Positions 1 to 6,447 of a stretch of DNA of 8,037 nucleotides are shown piece by piece. The translations under genes were made by a program, and so were the position numbers. Positions within the stretch are counted from its first letter, which is position 1. Each line of letters opens with the position of its first letter. The notes under the pieces were generated by a model that had not been told where the DNA came from, searched no databases, and saw only the letters and a program-made list of their open reading frames with translations. This stretch comes from Bacilli bacterium. GTDB taxonomy: Bacteria; Bacillota_I; Bacilli_A; RFN20; CAG-826. Where the stretch lies: contig JAFZVO010000043.1 of assembly GCA_017617775.1 (NCBI GenBank), forward strand, positions 1 to 8,037. Reading direction: 5' to 3'.

Positions 1-361
1 CACCGAAGTCCGCTCTTTCTTCGTCAGCAGGTTGTTCGTTGAATGACTTGTTGTACTCTTCTTCTTCGCCCGCTTCTTCACTATCGCTATCGGAAGTATC
101 CATATCGGAATAGACATCTCTCATATCGATGTGCACCTTATCAAAAGTGTGTCTGCTTCTCAAATCCCATTTGTTCTCACCGAGGGTCACAAAACGACCA
201 TCGAGAAGTAAGGAAGTGTAGAAGGAACTCACTTTCTTATTGGCTTCTTCTTCGCTGAAACCTTTTTGTTTGACGACATACGCCCAAATCTGTTTGAAAG
301 TCACAGATTTTGTTTTTGAGCTTAAATACTCATGGGCTAATTCTAACATTGATCCTTGCAT
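1..361 (-). CDS. rpoE: DNA-directed RNA polymerase subunit delta (3' end cut by window edge)
   Basis: This frame is open from the ATG at 361-359 to the left edge and gives 120 residues without a stop. Residues 1-75 look like the HARE-HTH winged-helix domain of the delta subunit, with the family-typical stretches LLLDGRFVTLGENKWDLR (about 51-68) and HTFDKVHIDMRDVYSDMD (about 71-88). From about residue 89 the chain becomes rich in Asp and Glu (DTSDSDSEEAGEEEE), the start of the disordered acidic tail. In Gram-positive bacteria delta binds core RNA polymerase, displaces nucleic acids with its tail, speeds recycling and sharpens sensitivity to initiating NTP levels. The start is set by a strong ribosome site, AAAGGAGAG, six bases before the ATG; a second ATG at codon 5 lacks such a site. 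The gene follows argS by 13 bases and is probably co-transcribed with it. Identification is firm; the length of the acidic tail cannot be seen. Confidence 0.93.
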   Translation of the reverse strand, partial: MQGSMLELAHEYLSSKTKSVTFKQIWAYVVKQKGFSEEEANKKVSSFYTSLLLDGRFVTLGENKWDLRSRHTFDKVHIDMRDVYSDMDTSDSDSEEAGEEEEYNKSFNEQPADEERADFG

Positions 362-367
362 ATTTTT

Positions 368-376
368 CTCTCCTTT
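368..376 (-). promoter_or_regulatory. Ribosome binding site of rpoE overlapping the argS stop codon
   Basis: The minus strand reads AAAGGAGAG six bases upstream of the rpoE ATG. Its first two A bases are the last two bases of the argS TAA stop codon (377-375). Ribosomes ending argS would therefore release directly over the rpoE initiation site, which fits translational coupling. It also fixes the rpoE start at 361 instead of the internal ATG at codon 5. Confidence 0.8.
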
Positions 377-1994
377 ACATATGTTCGGGTGTATTCACGC
401 CTACTAAATATAAGGCGTTCTTAACAACTTGTTTAATCGCTTCGCATAAAGCGAGTCTCGATGCGGATACTTCTAAAGCATTTCGATCCACAATCTTTGT
501 ATCGTTATACCAAGAATGCACAGCTTCTGCAAGTTCATGTACATAATTGGTAATCTTATTCGGTAATAAATCTTTGCAGGCATCGTTCACCACTTTTGGG
601 AAGTCTGCAAGTGTCTTCAAGATTAATTTCTCTTTTTCTAAAGAAAGATATTGGCCTTTCTCATCAATCGCGATGTCTTCGCCCATCTTGAGGACGGAAC
701 ACATTCTCGCGTATGCGTATTGGCTATAGAAGACAGGATTAGATGAACTCTGCTCCACCGCGAGAGATAAGTCGAAGTCCAAATGAGTGGACGGCATTCT
801 CATCGCGAAGAAATATCTCGCCGCGTCGACACCGACTTCTTCGACGAGTTCCCTGAGTTTATAGGCATCTCCCGCACGTTTAGAAGCTTTCTTCTCCACG
901 CCGTCTTTGATGAAGCGGACCATTTGGATGAGTTCAACATTTAAAACATCTTCCTTATATCCATGCATCATTAACGCGCTCTTCATACGATTGATATATC
1001 CGTGATGATCCGCACCTAGGACATCAATAAGTCTATTCGCTTTTCTACTCAACTTATTGAGGTGATAGACGATATCCGGTAAGAAATATGTATAGTCACC
1101 ATCACTCTTTACAATCACTCGATCCTTATCGTCGATAAAGTCAGTAGTTTTTAAAAGCAGCGCGCCATCTTCTCTATATGTATATTTTTCAAGATTCTTC
1201 AATTCATTTTCTATCGCGTTATTCTTACGGATTTCTTTTTCAGAAGTGAAGACATCGAATTCCACTCCAAAGTCGGAGAGGTCTCTTCTTGCTTTCTTCA
1301 TCTCTTTATCGATACCGATTTCTTTAAAGAAAGCGATTGGGTCTTCATAAGACAATGGACCTTCACCATATTCATCTAACACTTCTTTCGCGATATCGAT
1401 AATATCTTGCCCGTGATAACCATCTTCAGGAAGAGTAAACGATTTTCCTAATAATTCGAAATATCGGGCTTGAATTGATAAGGCGAGATTATCGATTTGT
1501 TTACCAGCATCGTTGATGTAATATTCTTTGATCACATCATATCCAGAGAAAGAGAGGATACGAGCTAAAGAATCGCCGATTGCCGCACCTCTAGCAGTGC
1601 CGACATGCAAATCACCAGTTGGGTTTGCGGAGACGAATTCAACATTGATCGTCTCGTTTTTATATTCTCCACGACCATAATTATCTTTCTGGTTGAGGAT
1701 CAGAGAGATCACGTTTTGTAAGGAGTCATCTTTCATGAAGAAATTCATAAAGCCAGGTCCGGCGATTTCCACATGATCGATGAGGCTATTGTCGAGGTTT
1801 TGGATTAATAAATTCGCGAATTCGACGGGGTTTTTGCCATTCTTTTTCGCATATTTTAAGGCGACATTACTCGCGTAATCGCCATGGGCAGCATCTCTGC
1901 TGTTCTCGACAAAAACATCTTCGAGATTCACTTCTATACCAAGTTTTTCCAAGGCATTTTTGATATTATTTTTAAGCTCGACAATCAAATCCAT
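375..1994 (-). CDS. argS: Arginyl-tRNA synthetase (class I)
   Basis: A 539-residue cytoplasmic enzyme that charges tRNA-Arg with arginine using ATP; the length is normal for bacterial ArgS (about 550-580) though slightly short. Residues 1-85 form the N-terminal ArgS-specific domain (AAHGDYASNVAL near 35-46). The Rossmann core carries SANPTGDLHVGTARGAA (122-138), the HIGH region, followed by EYYINDAGKQIDNLA (157-171), a hallmark of ArgS. The KMSKS-equivalent loop is KASKRAG (369-375). The C-terminal helical DALR anticodon-binding domain runs from about 415 to the end, with NPVFYSQYAYARM (419-431) and a typical ending LVGVNTPEHM. The oddity is the HIGH motif, HVGT at 130-133, with Thr in place of the second His. 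The ATG overlaps the ispF stop (TAATG), and a TTGGAG ribosome site lies eight bases upstream. Confidence 0.97.
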   Translation of the reverse strand: MDLIVELKNNIKNALEKLGIEVNLEDVFVENSRDAAHGDYASNVALKYAKKNGKNPVEFANLLIQNLDNSLIDHVEIAGPGFMNFFMKDDSLQNVISLILNQKDNYGRGEYKNETINVEFVSANPTGDLHVGTARGAAIGDSLARILSFSGYDVIKEYYINDAGKQIDNLALSIQARYFELLGKSFTLPEDGYHGQDIIDIAKEVLDEYGEGPLSYEDPIAFFKEIGIDKEMKKARRDLSDFGVEFDVFTSEKEIRKNNAIENELKNLEKYTYREDGALLLKTTDFIDDKDRVIVKSDGDYTYFLPDIVYHLNKLSRKANRLIDVLGADHHGYINRMKSALMMHGYKEDVLNVELIQMVRFIKDGVEKKASKRAGDAYKLRELVEEVGVDAARYFFAMRMPSTHLDFDLSLAVEQSSSNPVFYSQYAYARMCSVLKMGEDIAIDEKGQYLSLEKEKLILKTLADFPKVVNDACKDLLPNKITNYVHELAEAVHSWYNDTKIVDRNALEVSASRLALCEAIKQVVKNALYLVGVNTPEHM

Positions 1995-2470
1995 TATTTT
2001 GACTCCAATGTCACAACTGCGTAGGCTTCCACGGCTTTGCCTTCACCGACAGGACCCATCTTCTCATTGGTCCCTGCTTTTATTGAAATAGCAGAAAGAT
2101 CAGCATTTAGCAAACCAGCGATATTCTTTCTCATCGTTTCAATATAATCTTTGAGTTTTGGTCTTTCTAAAGAGATAAAGACGTCAAGGTTATTGAGGCG
2201 ATATCCTCTTTCGTCCATCATCTGATAAACGCTTTTCATGATGAGAGCAGAATCCATGTTTTCCGTATTCTTATCGTTATCTGGGAAGTGCTTGCCTAAA
2301 TCGCCCAACGCGAGAGCGCCTAAAATAGACTCCGCGACCGCATGATAGACGACATCACCATCACTATGAGCGGCTTCACCAAGTTCAAAAGGAACATGGA
2401 TGCCTCCAAGCATCAGTTTACGATTTTCCACCAAGCGGTGTATGTCTTTGCTAAAACCCATTCTGATCAT
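1994..2470 (-). CDS. ispF: 2-C-methyl-D-erythritol 2,4-cyclodiphosphate synthase
   Basis: A 158-residue protein, the usual size for IspF, which cyclises 4-diphosphocytidyl-methylerythritol 2-phosphate with loss of CMP in the MEP isoprenoid pathway; the family works as a cytoplasmic homotrimer with a divalent metal. The predicted metal ligands are D9 and H11 (KDIHRL) and H43 (VVYHAV). HSDGDV (35-40), GALALGDLGKHFPDND (51-66) and the C-terminal TNEKMGPVGEGKAVEAYAV (134-152) match the substrate-binding and CMP-binding segments. The N-terminus reads MGFSKDIH, two residues longer than the common GHGFDVH form. The ATG at 2470 lies one base after the ychF stop; the upstream ribosome site is weak (AATAAGAAA), so expression may rely on coupling to ychF. 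An ATG at codon 4 is possible, but the upstream start keeps the usual spacing to the metal motif. The presence of ispF implies an MEP pathway in this organism. Confidence 0.95.
   Translation of the reverse strand: MIRMGFSKDIHRLVENRKLMLGGIHVPFELGEAAHSDGDVVYHAVAESILGALALGDLGKHFPDNDKNTENMDSALIMKSVYQMMDERGYRLNNLDVFISLERPKLKDYIETMRKNIAGLLNADLSAISIKAGTNEKMGPVGEGKAVEAYAVVTLESK
2003..2008 (-). promoter_or_regulatory. Ribosome binding site of argS inside the ispF 3' end
   Basis: The minus strand reads TTGGAG, with eight bases between it and the argS ATG at 1994. It lies within the last codons of ispF, so argS starts by re-initiation at the TAATG stop/start overlap. Confidence 0.65.
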
Positions 2471-2471
2471 A

Positions 2472-3587
2472 CTATTTCTTATTCACATTGAACTTGAAGA
2501 ACATGATATCTCCATCGTTTGGATAATATCCTTTGCCTTCAGTTCTCATCTTTCCATTTTCTTTCACTGCAACTTCACTGCCGAACTCTTTTATCGCTTC
2601 GTAAGTGTAGACTTCCGCACAGATAAAACCTTTTTGGAAGTCGGTATGAATAATACCTGCGCATTCTGGCGCGCTCATCCCACGGATAAATGTCCACGCA
2701 CGACATTCATCAGCGCCAACTGTAAAGAACGTTGATAAATTCAATAATTTATAAGTGGATTTAATCACTTTTTCTAAACCGGATTCTTCAACGCCAAGTT
2801 CGGTGAGATATTCTTTTCTTTCTTCTTCGGTGAGTTCTGATAATTCACTTTCAATCTGACAGGAGACAGGAATCACTTCGCTGCCTTCTTTCTTCGCATA
2901 TTCAACAACTTGCTTATAGAGTTCACAATTATCGATATCACTTAATGATTCTTCCGAGACATTCGCGACATAGATAATTGGTTTTTTTGTTAATAAGAAA
3001 TAATTCTTATTTGCAAATTCTTCTTGTTCTTTGCTGAGCTCCACAGTCCTCGCTGCTAAACCTTGGTCAAGAGCTTCCTTAATTGGAGTGAGAATGCTCA
3101 TCTCTAAAACAGATTCTTTATCTTTTAGGATACGGGCTTTATTCGCGATTTTATCGATGCGTTTATTGACTGCATCTAAATCCGCCATCACGAGCTCGAG
3201 ATTGATGACTTCGATATCTCTAACCGGATCAACGCTGCCTTCGACATGGATGATATCATCAGACTCAAAGGCTCTCACCACTTCAACAATCGCATCGCAT
3301 TCACGAATATGCGCGAGGAATTGGTTGCCTAAACCTTCACCTTTGGAGGCTCCTCTTACCAATCCAGCGATATCGTAGAATTCAACAGTTGCAGGAATAG
3401 TTCGTTCTGGTTTAAAAAGATTTGATAAAAACTTCAATCTTTCATCAGGGACATTGACGACACCGGTATTTGGATTGATGGTCGCAAAAGGATAGTTTGC
3501 CGCCTCGACATGTGAGTTAGTAATCGCATTAAAAAGTGTCGACTTTCCAACATTAGGTAATCCAACAATTCCAGCCTTTAATCCCAT
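2472..3587 (-). CDS. ychF: Redox-regulated ATPase YchF (Obg-family, OLA1 homologue)
   Basis: A 371-residue P-loop NTPase, close to the usual 363-367. The N-terminal G domain begins at once with MGLKAGIVGLPNVGKS: Walker A (G1) GLPNVGKS at 9-16 and G3 DIAGLVRGASKGEGLGNQF at 72-90. The G4 position reads NVSE (209-212) instead of NKxD, which in this family goes with ATP preference over GTP; the residue usually catalytic is replaced by a hydrophobic one, as in all YchF proteins. A coiled-coil insert spans about 130-195 (ELVMADLDAVNKRIDKI onward). The C-terminal TGS domain runs from about 280 to 370 (RAWTF, IHTDFQKGF, DGDIMFFKFNV). YchF/OLA1 proteins bind ribosomes and act in translation and stress responses; the precise role is unsettled. 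The start matches the family start exactly, and the in-frame upstream region ends in a stop with no alternative ATG, GTG or TTG. The gene has its own promoter and no Shine-Dalgarno sequence. Confidence 0.96.
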   Translation of the reverse strand: MGLKAGIVGLPNVGKSTLFNAITNSHVEAANYPFATINPNTGVVNVPDERLKFLSNLFKPERTIPATVEFYDIAGLVRGASKGEGLGNQFLAHIRECDAIVEVVRAFESDDIIHVEGSVDPVRDIEVINLELVMADLDAVNKRIDKIANKARILKDKESVLEMSILTPIKEALDQGLAARTVELSKEQEEFANKNYFLLTKKPIIYVANVSEESLSDIDNCELYKQVVEYAKKEGSEVIPVSCQIESELSELTEEERKEYLTELGVEESGLEKVIKSTYKLLNLSTFFTVGADECRAWTFIRGMSAPECAGIIHTDFQKGFICAEVYTYEAIKEFGSEVAVKENGKMRTEGKGYYPNDGDIMFFKFNVNKK

Positions 3588-3597
3588 AGCGATATCT

Positions 3598-3626
3598 AGT
3601 ATACATTTAATAAATCACTAAATCAA
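3598..3626 (-). promoter_or_regulatory. Sigma-A-type promoter for ychF-ispF-argS-rpoE
   Basis: On the minus strand TTGATT (3626-3621, -35) is followed by an ideal 17-base spacer and TATACT (3603-3598, -10). Each hexamer differs from the consensus at one (-10) or two (-35) positions. Transcription would be expected to start near 3591, about four bases before the ychF ATG at 3587, so the mRNA should be practically leaderless. A second, weaker pair, TTGAAG (3662-3657) and TATAAG (3640-3635) with a 16-base spacer, would start near 3628 and give a leader of about 40 bases, but that leader also lacks a ribosome site. The prediction is from sequence pattern only. Confidence 0.65.
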
Positions 3627-3633
3627 AGATTTA
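3619..3633 (-). repeat. Small A/T-only inverted repeat between the ABC operon and ychF
   Basis: The minus strand reads TAAATC-TTT-GATTTA, a six-base-pair stem with a three-base loop, 12 bases after the ABC gene's stop codon. It holds only one G-C pair and is followed by GTGATTTATT, not a T-run, so it is too weak for an intrinsic terminator. Its right arm overlaps the -35 element of the ychF promoter. It could be an operator-like site or chance in A/T-rich DNA. Confidence 0.3.
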
Positions 3634-3645
3634 TCTTATATTAGC

Positions 3646-6447
3646 TTATTTTATCGCTTCAATCGGGGAGATGTTCGCATACTTCAAACAGATTAAGAGG
3701 CTCGATAATAAAGATATCGAGGTCGCTAAGATAAACATCGCGAGGAAAGCGAATGGGTTTAAGGAGAATGATGTTGAGCTGGAAAGCGTCTCTCCAATGC
3801 TCCTGGAAATGAAATAGCTGACAAAGATGAGTTCAACGGAAGAGAGCAAATAAGAGAATAGACTGATCATCATCGAATAGAAGACCATAAACTTGCATGA
3901 TTCTAGCTTTGACACTCCAAGACACCTTGATAAACCAATATCCCTCTTGCTCTCCAAGAAGTGCAGTAGATTGGTAACGCTCATGAGAATGATCGAGATG
4001 ACCACCGCGATGAGAGAAAAGATGTTCATCGCGATCTCAATATACCCACATACCTCTCTCACATTCTCATCGATATCACCAAGAGGATTCACCACTTCAT
4101 ATTGAGGATAATCTTTTTGTAACTCTTCTTTCACCGCATTCATATCTCGAGAATCATCGACATCAAAACATAAGCTGTTGATTGTTAATCCATAAGAGGA
4201 TAGGCCAAACCTCTGTTTAAAAACCGAGATCAACCAATCAGTATCTTGGTATATCAAATAATCTTCCTCTTCGATTATCCCAACGATTTTTAAGGGAATG
4301 GTGATATAGTCTCTCACCACGAAATCTTGGTTATAAATTCGTTCGTTCACGAGATATGAAAAATAGAGGGTGGAGCGATTCTGATGGTCGATATTTAATG
4401 CCGTATATAAGCCACGAGAGACCACAATCTCATCAATACTATTCAATGAAAATGTGCCGTTTTTGTAATGAATATTCGTAAAACTCACTCCTTTTTGAAG
4501 TCCTCTTGAATAATGACCAATGCATAATCCAGGGCTATTTTGGATATGTTCGTATTCATCAATTGGTAACGTCGAAAAGATGTTGAGATTCTCTTCTAAT
4601 AACCCTTCGTCCAACGAGAAATAAGCATAGTTAGAAAAGCCCATCATCAAGTTAGCAGAATAAATCGCATACCCTGAAGAAGAGCCTAATAAAGGATTGG
4701 ATAAATACGGATGTGTTTCAAGGATGTGATCGACAAATCGATAAGGAATATCAATCCCGTTATTGATAAAAAATAACACCTTATCAATCATCGAAATAGG
4801 TTCGTCCTCTTCGATTGATAACGGGAAATAATGTGAGCTCGCTAATTCAAAAATATAATCATCTGAGATTCTATCTTCTCGCAATTTCTTGAATAATCCG
4901 TCAACATCATGACGACACTGAAAATAATAGAGTTTCTTGAGCTGCCATGGTTTTTTCGAGTTAGAAGAGACACTCGTAGTAGAAGGAAAACGCATACTAG
5001 TCTCCAAAACATATTCATTCCATAAGTGATTGTAATGATAGATGGTTGGCCTTAACGATAATGTGAATCCTTTGATGATAAATGATTGTTGATCCTCATA
5101 ATCCCACGATTCATTACGACCATTAAAAACAACTTTTAAATCATGACTGGCAAGATAAGCGGATAAATAATCGATATTCTTCACAATCTTGAGCTCATCA
5201 CAGATCAGTTGAATAAGGTTGAGATTGAGACCGACCACAATCTCGTTATTTGTGAGACTTGATGGTCGACGCGGATAAACAGTTTCTTCATATAAATCTA
5301 ACCACTGGAACTCGTTGATCTGCTTTCCACCTAATCCTGGGATTATAAATCGCGATTCTTCCATATCGATGACAAAGTCATTATTCGAGAGAAAATGCTT
5401 ATCCATATTATTGAGGTATATTTCTCCAACATCGTAGATGTAATCCTGATAATCACTCGCAATCTCCACCGCATCGATATATTCTCCTCCCTCCATCGTC
5501 GGGATGATATTCTTCTCATTCTTCACATTCATAATAATCTTTGTCTCATCGATGAGCTCTGAGTACGCGCTTTTGATATTTGAGGAGATTGAACTCGAAA
5601 GCGTTAACGATAATCCCGTTCCAATTAATCCTAAAGAAATGAGAAATGTGCAAAAAGAAGTCCGCCACTTACGGCTTCTTAATGCTGTTAACGAGTGTTT
5701 AAAAAGGAAACGGAAAGGAATATGTGCTTTCCCAGACCTCACACCATTGAGGATGATGAGATGTTCTTCTTTATTCTCTTTAAGAGGATGAGTCTCCACT
5801 TCCACAACCTTTCCATCCTTCATCTCAATGATGATATCCGCATATTTTCTCGTTAACTCTTGGTCATGAGAGACGATGATGACCAGCGTGTCTCTACTCA
5901 CTTCTTTGAGTAGGTCCATTATCTTTACCGCATTCTCATCATCTAACGCGCCTGTCGGTTCATCTGCGAGAATCACTTTCGGATCATTCGCGAGACTGCG
6001 GGCGATCGCGACTTTTTGTTTCTCCCCACCCGATAAAGTGTTCACAAGTTGCTTTTCTTTTCCTTTAAGGCCTACTAGTCGTAACAGATCATCACATTTT
6101 CTCTTCTTTCGAATGCGTGGAATATTCGGAGAGATATCTAAAGCGAACATCACGTTGTTATTCACCGTATCGAGATTGAATAATTTAAAATCTTGAAAGA
6201 CGAAGCCGATGTTCTTATTACGGAATTCATTCCTCCCACTTTCAGAGAGATTTTCTAACGATATCCCATTGATTATAATTTGTCCGTTATAGGTTAATAA
6301 TGATGAGATGCAGTTGAGGAGGGTAGTCTTCCCGCATCCCGAGTCTCCACAGATTAAAACTAACCCCTTATCAGGCAAAACAAACGAGACATCATTTAAG
6401 ACGAGATGATCCCCAAATGATTTCGATAAACGATTGATATAAATCAT
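3646..6447 (-). CDS. Fused ABC ATPase / FtsX-type permease with giant extracellular domain
   Basis: A 933-residue single-chain protein. Residues 1-220 are an ATPase of the MacB/LolD/FtsE type: Walker A GDSGCGKT (34-41), Q-loop Q85, signature LSGGEKQ (138-144), Walker B VILADE (158-163), D-loop ALD, switch H194 (VSHD); all key residues are intact. TM1 lies near 263-286. About 515 residues (287-802) should face outside. TM2 (803-827), a cytoplasmic loop with SKRDIGLSRCLG (833-844), TM3 (853-880) and TM4 (898-921) form the FtsX permease domain, ending SPIEAIK, the common FtsX-type tail. Four membrane spans and an N-terminal ATPase fit a type VII (MacB-like) half-transporter, which usually converts ATP hydrolysis into motion of the outer domain. 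MacB ectodomains are roughly half this size. The ATG overlaps the upstream gene's stop (ATGA). No substrate can be named; lipoprotein or peptide export, peptide sensing, or control of wall enzymes are all possible. Confidence 0.9.
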   Translation of the reverse strand: MIYINRLSKSFGDHLVLNDVSFVLPDKGLVLICGDSGCGKTTLLNCISSLLTYNGQIIINGISLENLSESGRNEFRNKNIGFVFQDFKLFNLDTVNNNVMFALDISPNIPRIRKKRKCDDLLRLVGLKGKEKQLVNTLSGGEKQKVAIARSLANDPKVILADEPTGALDDENAVKIMDLLKEVSRDTLVIIVSHDQELTRKYADIIIEMKDGKVVEVETHPLKENKEEHLIILNGVRSGKAHIPFRFLFKHSLTALRSRKWRTSFCTFLISLGLIGTGLSLTLSSSISSNIKSAYSELIDETKIIMNVKNEKNIIPTMEGGEYIDAVEIASDYQDYIYDVGEIYLNNMDKHFLSNNDFVIDMEESRFIIPGLGGKQINEFQWLDLYEETVYPRRPSSLTNNEIVVGLNLNLIQLICDELKIVKNIDYLSAYLASHDLKVVFNGRNESWDYEDQQSFIIKGFTLSLRPTIYHYNHLWNEYVLETSMRFPSTTSVSSNSKKPWQLKKLYYFQCRHDVDGLFKKLREDRISDDYIFELASSHYFPLSIEEDEPISMIDKVLFFINNGIDIPYRFVDHILETHPYLSNPLLGSSSGYAIYSANLMMGFSNYAYFSLDEGLLEENLNIFSTLPIDEYEHIQNSPGLCIGHYSRGLQKGVSFTNIHYKNGTFSLNSIDEIVVSRGLYTALNIDHQNRSTLYFSYLVNERIYNQDFVVRDYITIPLKIVGIIEEEDYLIYQDTDWLISVFKQRFGLSSYGLTINSLCFDVDDSRDMNAVKEELQKDYPQYEVVNPLGDIDENVREVCGYIEIAMNIFSLIAVVISIILMSVTNLLHFLESKRDIGLSRCLGVSKLESCKFMVFYSMMISLFSYLLSSVELIFVSYFISRSIGETLSSSTSFSLNPFAFLAMFILATSISLLSSLLICLKYANISPIEAIK

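Noticed and set aside
1..361. Sigma-E (another protein also called RpoE) for the partial gene.
   Set aside because: The sequence has the HARE-HTH domain and acidic tail of the delta subunit and none of the sigma region 2 or 4 motifs.
3619..3633. Hairpin TAAATC-TTT-GATTTA as a rho-independent terminator of the ABC operon.
   Set aside because: The stem is short with a single G-C pair and there is no T-run after it; listed only as a small inverted repeat.
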